Origin: Nocardioides ginsengisegetis
Lineage (GTDB): Bacteria > Actinomycetota > Actinomycetes > Propionibacteriales > Nocardioidaceae
Assembly: GCF_014138045.1 (NCBI RefSeq)
Contig: NZ_JACGXA010000003.1
Location: 310,001 to 374,000 of the forward strand
Reading direction: 5' to 3'
Length of the DNA stretch: 64,000 nucleotides
Shown one piece after another: positions 50,051-58,545 of the stretch. Positions within the stretch are counted from its first letter, which is position 1; each line of letters opens with the position of its first letter. A program made the translations under genes and the position numbers. Under the pieces are notes generated by a model. It searched no databases. It was not told where the DNA came from and was given only the letters and a program-made list of their open reading frames with translations.

Positions 50051-51210
50051 GCAGCACCCTCATCACCGGCATCGCCGAGCTGGTCACCAACGACCCCGAC
50101 GCCGACGACCTCCTCGGGGCGATCGCCGACGCCGCCCTCGTCGTCGAGGGGGCGAAGGTCGCCTGGGTCGGCCGGGCGATCGATGCCCCCGAGGCCGACG
50201 AGCGCCTCGACGTCGGCGGCCGCGCGGTGCTGCCCGGCTTCGTGGACTCCCACTCCCACCTGGTCTTCGCGGGCGACCGGGCCGCCGAGTTCGCGGCCCG
50301 GATGGCAGGCGAGAGCTACGCCGCCGGCGGGATCCGTACGACGGTCGCGGCGACCCGGGCCGCCACCGACGAGCAGCTCACCAGCCACGTGGCCCGGCTG
50401 GTCGCCGAGATGCGCCGCCAGGGGACGACCACGGTGGAGATCAAGAGCGGCTACGGCCTCTCCACCCACGACGAGGCGCGCAGCCTGGCCGTGGCCCGGC
50501 AGTTCACCGAGGAGACCACGTTCCTCGGCGCCCACGTCGTGCCGGCCGACCACGCCGACGACCCGGCGGCGTACGTCGACCTCGTGACCGGACCGATGCT
50601 CGACGCGGCGGCGCCGTACGCCCGCTGGATCGACGTGTTCTGCGAGCGAGGCGCGTTCGACGGCGACCAGGCCCGCACGGTCCTCGCCGCCGGCGCGGCG
50701 AAGGGGCTGCGCGGCCGGCTGCACGCCAACCAGCTGGGCCCCGGCCCCGGCGTCCGGCTCGCCGCCGAGCTCGGGCTCACCGCCGTCGACCACTGCACCT
50801 ACCTCGAGGACGCCGATGTCGACGCGCTGCGCGACAGCGGCACGATCGCGACGCTGCTGCCCGGCGTGGAGTTCTCGACCCGGCAGCCCTACCCCGACGC
50901 CCGCCGCCTCCTCGACGCCGGCGTGCGGGTCGCGATCGCCAGCGACTGCAACCCCGGGTCGTGCTTCACCAGCTCGCTGCCGCTGTGCGTCGCGCTGGCC
51001 GTCCGGGAGATGGGGATGACCCCCGCCGAGGCGGTCCACGCGGCGACCGCGACGGGAGCGCGCGCCCTCGACCGCGACGACGTCGGCGCGCTCACCGTCG
51101 GCAAGCGGGCCGACCTGATGGTGCTCGACGCCCCCAGCCACGTGCACCTGGCCTACCGCCCCGGCGTGCCCCTCGTGCAGCAGGTCTGGCAGGGCGGTCG
51201 GCCGGTCTGA
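50047..51210 (+). CDS. hutI: Imidazolonepropionase
   Basis: A 387-residue zinc or iron amidohydrolase that opens the ring of imidazolonepropionate to give formimidoylglutamate, step three of histidine use. Motifs: [20 protein letters not shown] at about 71-90, [31 protein letters not shown] near 136-151, [35 protein letters not shown] near 228-245, and [17 protein letters not shown] (metal Asp). Ring-opening precedes HutF in the pathway, although its gene is downstream. It overlaps hutF by four bases. Confidence 0.94.
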   Translation: MSSTLITGIAELVTNDPDADDLLGAIADAALVVEGAKVAWVGRAIDAPEADERLDVGGRAVLPGFVDSHSHLVFAGDRAAEFAARMAGESYAAGGIRTTVAATRAATDEQLTSHVARLVAEMRRQGTTTVEIKSGYGLSTHDEARSLAVARQFTEETTFLGAHVVPADHADDPAAYVDLVTGPMLDAAAPYARWIDVFCERGAFDGDQARTVLAAGAAKGLRGRLHANQLGPGPGVRLAAELGLTAVDHCTYLEDADVDALRDSGTIATLLPGVEFSTRQPYPDARRLLDAGVRVAIASDCNPGSCFTSSLPLCVALAVREMGMTPAEAVHAATATGARALDRDDVGALTVGKRADLMVLDAPSHVHLAYRPGVPLVQQVWQGGRPV

Positions 51211-51324
51211 GCCGCCCTAAGGCACCCCCGCCGGACGGCCACCTCAGATAGGGAGGTTGTCCGATGTGGGCGCCTACCTCAGGGAGCGAACCTCGTCTCA
51301 CCGACCCGAGATGAGGAGCACCAG

Positions 51325-51462
51325 ATGTACGACCACACCAACCAGATCCTGAAGTCCGAGATCGACTACCGCGCGATGCGGATCCGGTCCGGGCTCAAGG
51401 GGCGCCGCACCAGGCTTCCCCGCGTACGTCGATCCGTGGTGGACAGCGACATCGTCCGCTGA
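51325..51462 (+). CDS. Small basic ORF between hutI and the LAL regulator
   Basis: A 45-codon ORF beginning MYDHTNQILKSEIDYRAMRI and ending VVDSDIVR. AGGAG six bases before the ATG is a good ribosome site, codon use agrees with the genome, and the product has 9-10 arginines in a helix-like stretch. There is no membrane segment. It sits 15 bases before the LAL regulator gene on the same strand, so it may be translated from the same mRNA. Nothing known resembles it; a leader peptide or small regulator is possible. Confidence 0.5.
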   Translation: MYDHTNQILKSEIDYRAMRIRSGLKGRRTRLPRVRRSVVDSDIVR

Positions 51463-51477
51463 CGGGCCCGCGAAAAG

Positions 51478-54462
51478 ATGGGCACCGCACCGGACGTTCA
51501 CGAGATCATGGGCGACGTGGCAGGACACACGAGCAAGACCCTGGTGGGACGAGACGCCGAGCTGACGGAGATCGCTTCGTTGCTCGGCGTCCGTCGCATC
51601 CCCGGGGACCGGTCCTCGAGCGACCGCGAGGCCACCAACGTGCTGCTGTCCGGTGACGCCGGCGTCGGCAAGACCCGCCTGCTGACCGAGCTGCGCGACG
51701 TGGCCTTCACCGAGGGCTGGCAGGTCTTCGCCGGCCACTGCCTCGACTTCGGCGACAGCGCCCTGCCCTACCTGCCCTTCTCCGAGGTGCTCGGCCGGAT
51801 GGCCACCGACCTGCCCGCAGTCGTCGACGCCGTCGCCGGCCAGCACCCCGCCCTGGCCCGCCTCCAGCCCGGCCGTCGCGTGATGAACGCCGACGCCGAC
51901 CGCGAGACGGGCGCCCTGGACCGCACCGACCTGTTCGAGGCCGTCCACGCCCTGCTCGAGGCCGCCGCCGAGGCCGCGCCGCTGCTCCTGGTCATCGAGG
52001 ACGCCCACTGGGCCGACCAGTCGACGCGCGACATGCTCAGCTTCCTCTTCTCCCGTCCCTTCGCCGGCCCGGTCGCGATCGTCGCGTCCTACCGCTCCGA
52101 CGACCTTCACCGCCGCCACCCGCTCCGCACCCAGGTCGCGGAGTGGTCGCGGATCCGCGGGGTCGAGCGGATCCAGCTGGCCCCGCTCTCCGCCGGCGAC
52201 GTGCGCACCCTCATCGCCGAGCTCGACGCCGGCCCCATCTCCGAGGACCAGGTCGCCGGCATCGTGGACCGCGCCGAGGGCAACGCGTTCTTTGTCGAGG
52301 AGCTCGTGGGCGCTGCCTCCGGCCCGGGCCGCTGGGTGCCCGCCGACCTCGCCGACGTGCTGCTCGTCCGCCTCGACCGTCTCGACGACACCGCGCGCCA
52401 GGTCGTCCGCGCGGCCAGCGTCGCCGGCCGCAAGGTCAGCCACGAGATGCTGGCCGCCGCCTCCCTGCTTGACGACACCGCTCTCGACGAGGGCCTGCGC
52501 CGCGCGGTCGAGATGAACGTCCTGGTCGCCGGCGCCGGCACCTACACCTTCCGGCACGCCCTGCTCGGCGAGGCGGTGTACGACGACCTGCTGCCGGGCG
52601 AGCGGGTCCGCCTCCACGCGGCGTACTGCGCGGCGCTGAGCGACGGCCGGGCCCGGGGCACCGCGGCCGAGCTGGCCCGGCACGCCCGGCTGGCCATGGA
52701 CCTCGACACCGCCCTGGACGCCAGCATCCGGGCCGGCAACGAGGCGACCGCGATCGGCGGCCCGGACGAGGCCGCCCAGCACTACCAACAGGCCCTGGAG
52801 CTGCTCGCCGACCCGCGCCGCCGGGCCGACCTCGACGTCGACGTGTCCAAGCTGACCGTCAGCGCGGCCGAGGCCCTGATGGCCAGCGGTCATCCGATCC
52901 GCGCCGCGGCGCTGGTGGCCGAGCAGCTGACCTGCCTGCCGGCGGACGCCTCGCCGGCCTGGCGGGCGCGGATGCTGGCCGTCCGCGCGGCGGCCCTGGT
53001 GATCATCGAGACCGACGAGGACGCGGCCGCCGTGTCCGCCCGGGCACTCGAGCTGGTGCCGGACGACGCCCCGATGCTGCGCGCCCGGGTGCTGACCACC
53101 CATGCCCGGGTGCTCGCCGCGTTGGGCCGCTTCGAGGAGGCCCAGGCGGTCGGCATCGACGCCCTCGCCCTGGCCGAGAAGCTCAACATGTCCGAGCTGG
53201 CCTCCGACGCGATCACCACTCTGTCCGGCCTCAAGAAGGCCGGCCCCAAGGAGGGGCTGCGGGCCGCCCTGACCGACGCGATCCTGCGCGCCCAGGAGTC
53301 CGGCGCGATCCACGCCGAGCTCCGCGGCCGGTTCTTCCTGGCCCGCTCCTACCAGGACTGGGCGGAGTTCGAGGAGACCGAGCGCTGGTTCCGCAGCGCG
53401 ATCGAGCGCGGCCAGGCGGCCGGGCTGGCGTGGGCGCCGTACGCCTTCGAGTCGCGGTGGCAGCTCGCCTGGGTGCTGATGGTCAGCGGCCGCTGGGACG
53501 AGGCGCTGGAGCTCTGCGGGATCGACGGCCAGTCCGCGCCCCCGATCCCGAAGGCGCTGCTCGACAGCGTCCGGCTCAACATCCAGCACGGCCGCGGGCT
53601 CGACGTCGCGGCCGAGACCCTCGCGCTGCGCCGGCACTGGCACAAGGAGGGCGGGATCGCCATCCACGCCAGCACCGTCGAGCTGCTGGACGCCGGGCGC
53701 CGCGCGGACGCGGCCGGCGCGGTGGCGTCGTACGAGCACGCCGTCGACGTGCTCGGCCGGATCTGGCACGAGTGGTTCCCGGCCCGGGTGCGGCTCGCCG
53801 CGGTCACGATCGGGGCGATCGCCCAGGCCGTCCCGACCCTCGCGGCCGGCGAGCGCGCGACGTTCCAGGAGCGTGCCGAGCGGCTGCACGCCGAGGGCCA
53901 CACCGTGCTCGAGCGCTACACCGACCCGTCAGGCTTCTGGGGGCCCGAGGGACGAGCCTGGGTGAAGCGCCTCGACGCCGAGGTGCTGCGGCTGCGCTGG
54001 CTGACGGGCATCGACGCGCCACCCCTCGACGCCCTCGTGCGCGCCTGGGAGGAGACCGTGGTGCTGTTCGCCGACTTCGGCGACGTCTTCGAGCTGGCCC
54101 GCACGCGCACCGTGCTCGCCGGCATCCTGCGGGCGTCCGGCGACGCCACCCGGGCCCGGGAGGTCGGCGACCTGGCGCGCGCCGCAGCCCACCAGCTCGG
54201 TGCCCAGCCGCTGCTCGACGAGCTCCGCGCCCTCGGCAGCACCCCCGCCCGGGGCGACGCCGCCCCCGACGCGCTCACGCCCCGCGAGACCGAGATCCTG
54301 GCTCTCGTGGCGGAGGGTCGCTCCAACGGCGAGATCGGCAAGCAGCTGTTCATCAGCGCCAAGACCGTCTCGGTCCACGTCTCCAACATCCTCGGCAAGC
54401 TCGGGGCGGCCGGCCGCACCGAGGCCGCCGCGATCGGGCGCCGGAGGGGTCTGGTCGAATAG
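51478..54462 (+). CDS. LAL-type LuxR family transcriptional regulator with AAA/NACHT-like ATPase
   Basis: A 994-residue regulator of the LAL (large ATP-binding LuxR) group. Walker A is LLSGDAGVGKTRLL (about 56-69) and Walker B LLLVIEDAHWADQSTRDM (about 170-187), followed by AAA sensor regions, then a long helical-repeat region (about 350-900) with many Ala/Leu pairs of TPR type, and a C-terminal LuxR HTH (LTPRETEILALVAEGRSNGE, AKTVSVHVSNILGKLGA). ATP switching controls DNA binding, and the repeats take the signal. Start ATG 51478 lacks a strong ribosome site; ATG 51508 is an alternative. Its target genes are unknown. Confidence 0.92.
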   Translation: MGTAPDVHEIMGDVAGHTSKTLVGRDAELTEIASLLGVRRIPGDRSSSDREATNVLLSGDAGVGKTRLLTELRDVAFTEGWQVFAGHCLDFGDSALPYLPFSEVLGRMATDLPAVVDAVAGQHPALARLQPGRRVMNADADRETGALDRTDLFEAVHALLEAAAEAAPLLLVIEDAHWADQSTRDMLSFLFSRPFAGPVAIVASYRSDDLHRRHPLRTQVAEWSRIRGVERIQLAPLSAGDVRTLIAELDAGPISEDQVAGIVDRAEGNAFFVEELVGAASGPGRWVPADLADVLLVRLDRLDDTARQVVRAASVAGRKVSHEMLAAASLLDDTALDEGLRRAVEMNVLVAGAGTYTFRHALLGEAVYDDLLPGERVRLHAAYCAALSDGRARGTAAELARHARLAMDLDTALDASIRAGNEATAIGGPDEAAQHYQQALELLADPRRRADLDVDVSKLTVSAAEALMASGHPIRAAALVAEQLTCLPADASPAWRARMLAVRAAALVIIETDEDAAAVSARALELVPDDAPMLRARVLTTHARVLAALGRFEEAQAVGIDALALAEKLNMSELASDAITTLSGLKKAGPKEGLRAALTDAILRAQESGAIHAELRGRFFLARSYQDWAEFEETERWFRSAIERGQAAGLAWAPYAFESRWQLAWVLMVSGRWDEALELCGIDGQSAPPIPKALLDSVRLNIQHGRGLDVAAETLALRRHWHKEGGIAIHASTVELLDAGRRADAAGAVASYEHAVDVLGRIWHEWFPARVRLAAVTIGAIAQAVPTLAAGERATFQERAERLHAEGHTVLERYTDPSGFWGPEGRAWVKRLDAEVLRLRWLTGIDAPPLDALVRAWEETVVLFADFGDVFELARTRTVLAGILRASGDATRAREVGDLARAAAHQLGAQPLLDELRALGSTPARGDAAPDALTPRETEILALVAEGRSNGEIGKQLFISAKTVSVHVSNILGKLGAAGRTEAAAIGRRRGLVE

Positions 54463-54466
54463 CCGG

Positions 54467-55345
54467 GTGACCCCCGAGACCTACCGCTGCTCGGCCGCCA
54501 GCGCCCTCGACGCGGAGCCGATGGCCGGCACGGCGCCGGAGGACACGGCCTGGCTCCTCGTCGAGTACGCCGGCTCCTGGGGCCGCAACGCCGTGGCCGA
54601 CAGCCGTCTCCCCGACGGGGTCCGCGAGGTCCTCGAGGGGGCCGTCGGTGTCCGGGTCCAGCTGATCCGCCGGCACGGCGGCTGGGCCGGACCGGGGGTG
54701 CACGTCTTCGCCGCCCGGCTCGGCGCGACCGGCCGCGTCTGGGGCACCGTCCTCGAGCGGGTGGACCAGGTCACCGACCTCGACCTGGGCGCGCTGGCGC
54801 GGGGCGGGGACCCGGGCCTGCCGGCCCACGAGGGGCCGCTCTGGCTGCTGTGCACCAACGGCCGCCGGGACCGCTGCTGCGCCGAGATCGGCCGCCCGGT
54901 CGCGGCCGCCCTGGCCGAGCGCTGGCCCGCCGCGACCTGGGAGACGACCCACCTCGGCGGCCACCGGTTCTCCGGCACCCTCCTGGCGCTGCCCAGCGGG
55001 GTGACCCTCGGCCGCCTCGACCCGGACACGGCCGTCGAGGCCTGCGCCGAGATCGCCGCGGGTGGCTTTCCCACGGCCAACGCGCGCGGACGCGCCGGAC
55101 TGCCCGCTGCGGCGCAGGTCGCCGAGCTCCACGTCCGGACCGCACTCGGCCTCGATGGTCTCCACGACCTCGACGACGTGTCGGTCGGACTCGGGACGGG
55201 AGAGACCGTCTCCCTCACCGTGGCCGGCCGCGAGCACCGCCTCACGGTCGCCTCCACGCCCGGCGAGCCGCGTCGGCAGAGCTGCGCCGACCTGAAGCTC
55301 AAGGGCGCCCCCGTGCACACGGTCACGGGGTGGGACCGGCCCTGA
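54467..55345 (+). CDS. Sucrase/ferredoxin-like family protein
   Basis: A 292-residue protein of the Suc_Fer-like family (thioredoxin-like ferredoxin fold), whose members include [2Fe-2S] proteins. Recognisable are ETYRCSAASALDAEPMAGTA at the start, the cysteine cluster LLCTNGRRDRCCAEIGRPVA at about 126-145, TTHLGGHRFSGTLLALPSGV near 163-182 and a C-terminal small sheet. C-x(8)-C-C and the nearby histidine are possible cluster ligands, but cluster binding was not tested. The GTG at 54467 is right after the LAL stop, so it may be in the same transcript. The role is unknown. Confidence 0.8.
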   Translation: MTPETYRCSAASALDAEPMAGTAPEDTAWLLVEYAGSWGRNAVADSRLPDGVREVLEGAVGVRVQLIRRHGGWAGPGVHVFAARLGATGRVWGTVLERVDQVTDLDLGALARGGDPGLPAHEGPLWLLCTNGRRDRCCAEIGRPVAAALAERWPAATWETTHLGGHRFSGTLLALPSGVTLGRLDPDTAVEACAEIAAGGFPTANARGRAGLPAAAQVAELHVRTALGLDGLHDLDDVSVGLGTGETVSLTVAGREHRLTVASTPGEPRRQSCADLKLKGAPVHTVTGWDRP

Positions 55346-55413
55346 CCGACCTGTCCAGTCAGGTGGTGGGCGTCACCGTGTGGACGAATCCGCAGGCGGG
55401 TAGAAGTCCGTCC

Positions 55414-55932
55414 GTGATCGACCCCGCGACCACGACCCCCCTGGAGTCCAACACCAGCGGCGACGGCTGGCACCTGCCCACCCGCCGTTGGTCAGTGCGC
55501 CGCCGGACCGCGCGCCTCTACGACGACGGGCAGGGCGCCGGCCTCCTCCTCCCCGTCTCGGGCGTGCGCGCCGGATCCGGCCGAGGGATCCTGCTGCGCC
55601 CCGACGGGGTGGTCGTGCGGACCAGCGACGCCCCGGTCCACCTCACCTGGCAGCACGTCTTCGACTTCCGCCCGCACTGGAGCCGCGGTGTGCCCCGGTT
55701 CCCGACCGGGCGGGACGTCGTGCACAACTGGCTCACCGTCGACCTCGGTGGGAGTCACGACGATTCCCCCCGGGTCGACGCGACCAGCCTGGCCCTGGAC
55801 CCGTGGCTCGCGCTCCGGGTGCTGCGCCACTACCTCGACCACCCGCCGCGGCGCGTCGAGCTCGCGACCGAGGCGGCCCTCACCCGTGTCGCGACGCTGG
55901 GCGGCTCAGTCCGTCCAGCCGAGCAGACCTGA
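55414..55932 (+). CDS. Hypothetical protein, beta-strand-rich N-terminal half
   Basis: A 172-residue soluble protein from GTG 55414, which has TAGAAGT upstream in the leaderless position. The N-terminal half is rich in short strands (WSVRRRTARLYDDGQGAGLL, GILLRPDGVVVRTS), and the C-terminal part is helical (LALDPWLALRVLRHYLDHPP). There is no signal peptide. Its final 27 bases overlap the convergent response regulator. I recognise no family. Confidence 0.6.
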   Translation: MIDPATTTPLESNTSGDGWHLPTRRWSVRRRTARLYDDGQGAGLLLPVSGVRAGSGRGILLRPDGVVVRTSDAPVHLTWQHVFDFRPHWSRGVPRFPTGRDVVHNWLTVDLGGSHDDSPRVDATSLALDPWLALRVLRHYLDHPPRRVELATEAALTRVATLGGSVRPAEQT

Positions 55933-56286
55933 GACCTCCCGGCACAACCCCATCGGGTCGAAGGGCTTGGGGATCACCCCGGCCACCGTCAGGTCGTCCC
56001 ACATCCGGTGGTCGCCCACCTGCACCTTGGCGGTCAGGAAGATCACCGGGATCTGGCGGGTGGTCGCGCCGTCGCGCAGGTGACGGAAGGTCGTGGGCCC
56101 GTCCATCTCCGGCATCATCACGTCGAGCAGGACGGCGTCGGGCTGGTGCCGGTCGGCCAGCACGAGCGCCTCGGCGCCCCCGGACGCGGCGATCACCCGC
56201 CAGCCGCCGACGACCTCGAGGGCCAGTTGCGTGATCTCCCGGATCGAGTCGTCGTCGTCCACCACCAGCACCGTGCGCACCATCAC
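55906..56286 (-). CDS. Single-domain response regulator
   Basis: A 126-residue receiver domain only (CheY/Spo0F-like), without an output domain. The acidic pocket is DDDD at about 10-13, the phosphorylated aspartate is in PDAVLLDVMMPEMDG (about 50-64), the threonine in IPVIFLTAK and the lysine in GVIPKPFDP. It lies 30 bases after the histidine kinase gene in the same operon, so the kinase is its likely phosphodonor; the signal must pass to another protein because no DNA-binding domain exists. Confidence 0.92.
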   Translation of the reverse strand: MMVRTVLVVDDDDSIREITQLALEVVGGWRVIAASGGAEALVLADRHQPDAVLLDVMMPEMDGPTTFRHLRDGATTRQIPVIFLTAKVQVGDHRMWDDLTVAGVIPKPFDPMGLCREVSGLLGWTD

Positions 56287-56316
56287 CGAGCCTTCCCCGA
56301 GAGTGTGGGCGCCATG

Positions 56317-58458
56317 CTAGGCCGTCGGTCGGGAGGACCGTCGCGCCGCGGCCCCGGGTTCGGCCCCCGACCGTCGGGGCGAGGGGAGGGTGAACGTCAG
56401 CACGGCGCCGCGGCCGGGCGCGTTCGCCGCCCAGATCCGCCCGCCGTGCCCCTCCACGATGCCGCGGCTGATCGCGAGCCCCAGTCCGGTGCCGCCCTTC
56501 TGGCGGGCGTCGGAGGAGTCGACCTGCTCGAAGGGCTCGAAGATGCTCTCCAGCTTCTCGGCCGGGATCCCGCGCCCCTGGTCGCGGACCGTGAAGACGA
56601 CCTCGCCGCCCTGCTCCCGCGCCTCGAGGTGGACCACGCCGCCGGGCTCGGAGTAGGTGATGGCGTTGCCGAGCAGGTTGGTGAGGGTCTGGATGATCCG
56701 GTCCTCGTCGGCGAGCACCCGCCCGCTCGTGTCGCCGACCTCGATCCGGACCCGCATCTGGGTGGCCAGGCCCTCGATCTGGTGCGCGGCCGTCGCGACG
56801 AGGTCGGCGGCCTCGAGGACGGCCACGGTCATCGGCCGGGTCCCGGACTCGATGCGCTCGATGTCGAGCAGGTCGTTGATCAGGCGGGTGAGCCGCTCGC
56901 TGCTCTGCAGGGCGATGGTGACCAGGGGCCCGGCCCGCTCCGGGAGCTCGCCCAGGCTTCCGCCGGCGAGGAGTCCGAGGGAGCCCCGGATCGAGGTCAG
57001 CGGGGTGCGCAGCTCGTGGCTGACCACCGAGAGGAACTCGTTCTTCATCCGTTCGACCTCGCGGCGCTGGGTGACGTCCCGGAAGACGACGACGGCTCCC
57101 CGGACGGTGTCGTCGTCCAGCAGCGGCGAGGCGGTGATCTCGACCGCGAAGGTCTGGCCGTCGGCGCGGAGGTAGACGTCCTCCTCGGGCTGCGCGACGG
57201 TCCCGCTGCGGATCGCCTGGCTGATGTAGCAGCCGTCGGAGGGGTACGGCGTGCCGTCGACGGCCGGCGCGTGGAAGTGGTCGTGGGCGACCTTGCCGAG
57301 GAGGTCGTCGGGCGAGTGGCCCAGGAGCGCCGCACCGGCCGGGTTGACGAAGGTGACGCGGCCCGCGGGGTCGACGCCGTAGATGCCGTCGCCCACCGAG
57401 GTCAGCAGCACCTCGTTCTGCCGGGCCAGGCGCCTCAGGTCGGCGGTCTGCGCGCGCACCCGACGCTCGAGGTCGACGCGGAGGGCGGCGTTGTCGGCGG
57501 CGAGGAGGGTCTGCCGCGCAGCGGCCGCCAGGAAGAGGGCGATCCACAGCACGGCCTCCGTCGCGCGCAGGTGGTCCCCCCGGACCGAGACCTGGATGAC
57601 GCCCGCGACGAAGAGCACGGCGAAGACCAGCACGGTCGCCCGGGCGTCCGAGCCGGGTCCGTTGGCCCCGGGCGAGGCGGCGTCGGCGTGCTCGCTGGGG
57701 TACCAGGCGGCGAGGGAGATGACGAGGTAGCCGCCGATCCACAGCAGGTCGACGTAGCTGCCCCACTCGAAGGTGCCCTTCGCCGCGAGCACGGCGAACG
57801 CCAGGTCGGCGACGGTGTAGAGGAGGAACCCGGCGGCGACCATCGCCAGGGCCGGGCGGTCCGCGCCCCGGGTGCGGAGGACCAGCAGCATGGCCACCGT
57901 GGCCAGCACGATGTCGAGGACCGGGAAGAGCAGGTCGCTCCAGCGCTGGGACGGCGAGCTGGCGGTCGCCTCGAGGAGCTCGGAGTAGACGAGGACCGAG
58001 CAGATGACCAGCACCGCACCCGCGGCGATCGCGCCGTCCAGGAACATGACGAGGGCGTCGGCACCGCGACGACGGACGCTGGGGAACATGAGCAGCCCGG
58101 CGATCGAGAGGGCCAGGGCCAGGGCGATCCCGGCGTTGCTCACCGCGCTCGGCGAGGTGACCACGTCGGCACCCACGACGGTCGCCCACAGGTTGGCGGC
58201 CACCGCCGTGCACCCGGCCGACATCAGGAGGAGCCAGGAACGACGGCGACGTCCGGCCGTCTGTGCGGCCCGGGCGCCGCAGCTGACGGCTCCCAGGACC
58301 CCGGCCAGCAGGAGACCGGCCCCGCTGGCGGCCTGACGGGTGGCCAGCGAGAAGCCCGGCTGGAGCAGGAAGGCGAAGAGGGCCACCAGGGCCAGGGCGC
58401 TCGGGGCGGCGACGGCGAACCGGCGCCGCTGCGTGGCAAGCGTGGCGGGGCTCCCCAT
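56317..58458 (-). CDS. Membrane sensor histidine kinase with PAS domain
   Basis: A 713-residue kinase. Residues 1-320 form about eight or nine membrane helices (a MASE-like sensor), a coiled-coil linker follows (VDLERRVRAQTADLRRL), then PAS at about 345-455 (SVGDGIYGVDPAGRVTFVNP, GAVVVFRDVTQRREVERM), HisKA with the phosphorylated His in SHELRTPL (about 465), and HATPase with N box LTNLLGNAITYS, G1 DQGRGIP and G2 GGTGLGLAIS (about 560-690). It ends in a basic tail. TAGCGT lies six bases before the ATG. With the single-domain regulator downstream it forms a two-component pair. The signal is unknown. Confidence 0.93.
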   Translation of the reverse strand: MGSPATLATQRRRFAVAAPSALALVALFAFLLQPGFSLATRQAASGAGLLLAGVLGAVSCGARAAQTAGRRRRSWLLLMSAGCTAVAANLWATVVGADVVTSPSAVSNAGIALALALSIAGLLMFPSVRRRGADALVMFLDGAIAAGAVLVICSVLVYSELLEATASSPSQRWSDLLFPVLDIVLATVAMLLVLRTRGADRPALAMVAAGFLLYTVADLAFAVLAAKGTFEWGSYVDLLWIGGYLVISLAAWYPSEHADAASPGANGPGSDARATVLVFAVLFVAGVIQVSVRGDHLRATEAVLWIALFLAAAARQTLLAADNAALRVDLERRVRAQTADLRRLARQNEVLLTSVGDGIYGVDPAGRVTFVNPAGAALLGHSPDDLLGKVAHDHFHAPAVDGTPYPSDGCYISQAIRSGTVAQPEEDVYLRADGQTFAVEITASPLLDDDTVRGAVVVFRDVTQRREVERMKNEFLSVVSHELRTPLTSIRGSLGLLAGGSLGELPERAGPLVTIALQSSERLTRLINDLLDIERIESGTRPMTVAVLEAADLVATAAHQIEGLATQMRVRIEVGDTSGRVLADEDRIIQTLTNLLGNAITYSEPGGVVHLEAREQGGEVVFTVRDQGRGIPAEKLESIFEPFEQVDSSDARQKGGTGLGLAISRGIVEGHGGRIWAANAPGRGAVLTFTLPSPRRSGAEPGAAARRSSRPTA

Positions 58459-58464
58459 GCCGGG

Positions 58465-58470
58465 ACGCTA
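58465..58470 (-). promoter_or_regulatory. -10 box of a leaderless promoter for the histidine kinase
   Basis: TAGCGT on the minus strand, six bases before the ATG at 58456-58458. Confidence 0.5.
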
Positions 58471-58523
58471 GCAGCGGACGCCGGTCGCGGTGGGCACTTC
58501 GGGACGACGTTCCGCCACCACTT

Positions 58524-58542
58524 GACGTACTCGTAGTATGTG
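58524..58542 (+). promoter_or_regulatory. TetR-like palindrome and -10 box upstream of the P450 gene
   Basis: GACGTACT (58524-58531) and AGTATGTG (58535-58542) form an inverted repeat with six of eight pairs and a three-base centre. It contains the -10 box TAGTAT (58534-58539), six bases before the GTG at 58546, so a bound repressor would block the start. Confidence 0.5.
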
Positions 58543-58545
58543 ACG

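Noticed and set aside
58522..58527. TTGACG as a -35 box for the P450 gene
   Set aside because: It lies only six bases before the -10 box, so it cannot be a -35 element; it is better seen as part of the palindrome.
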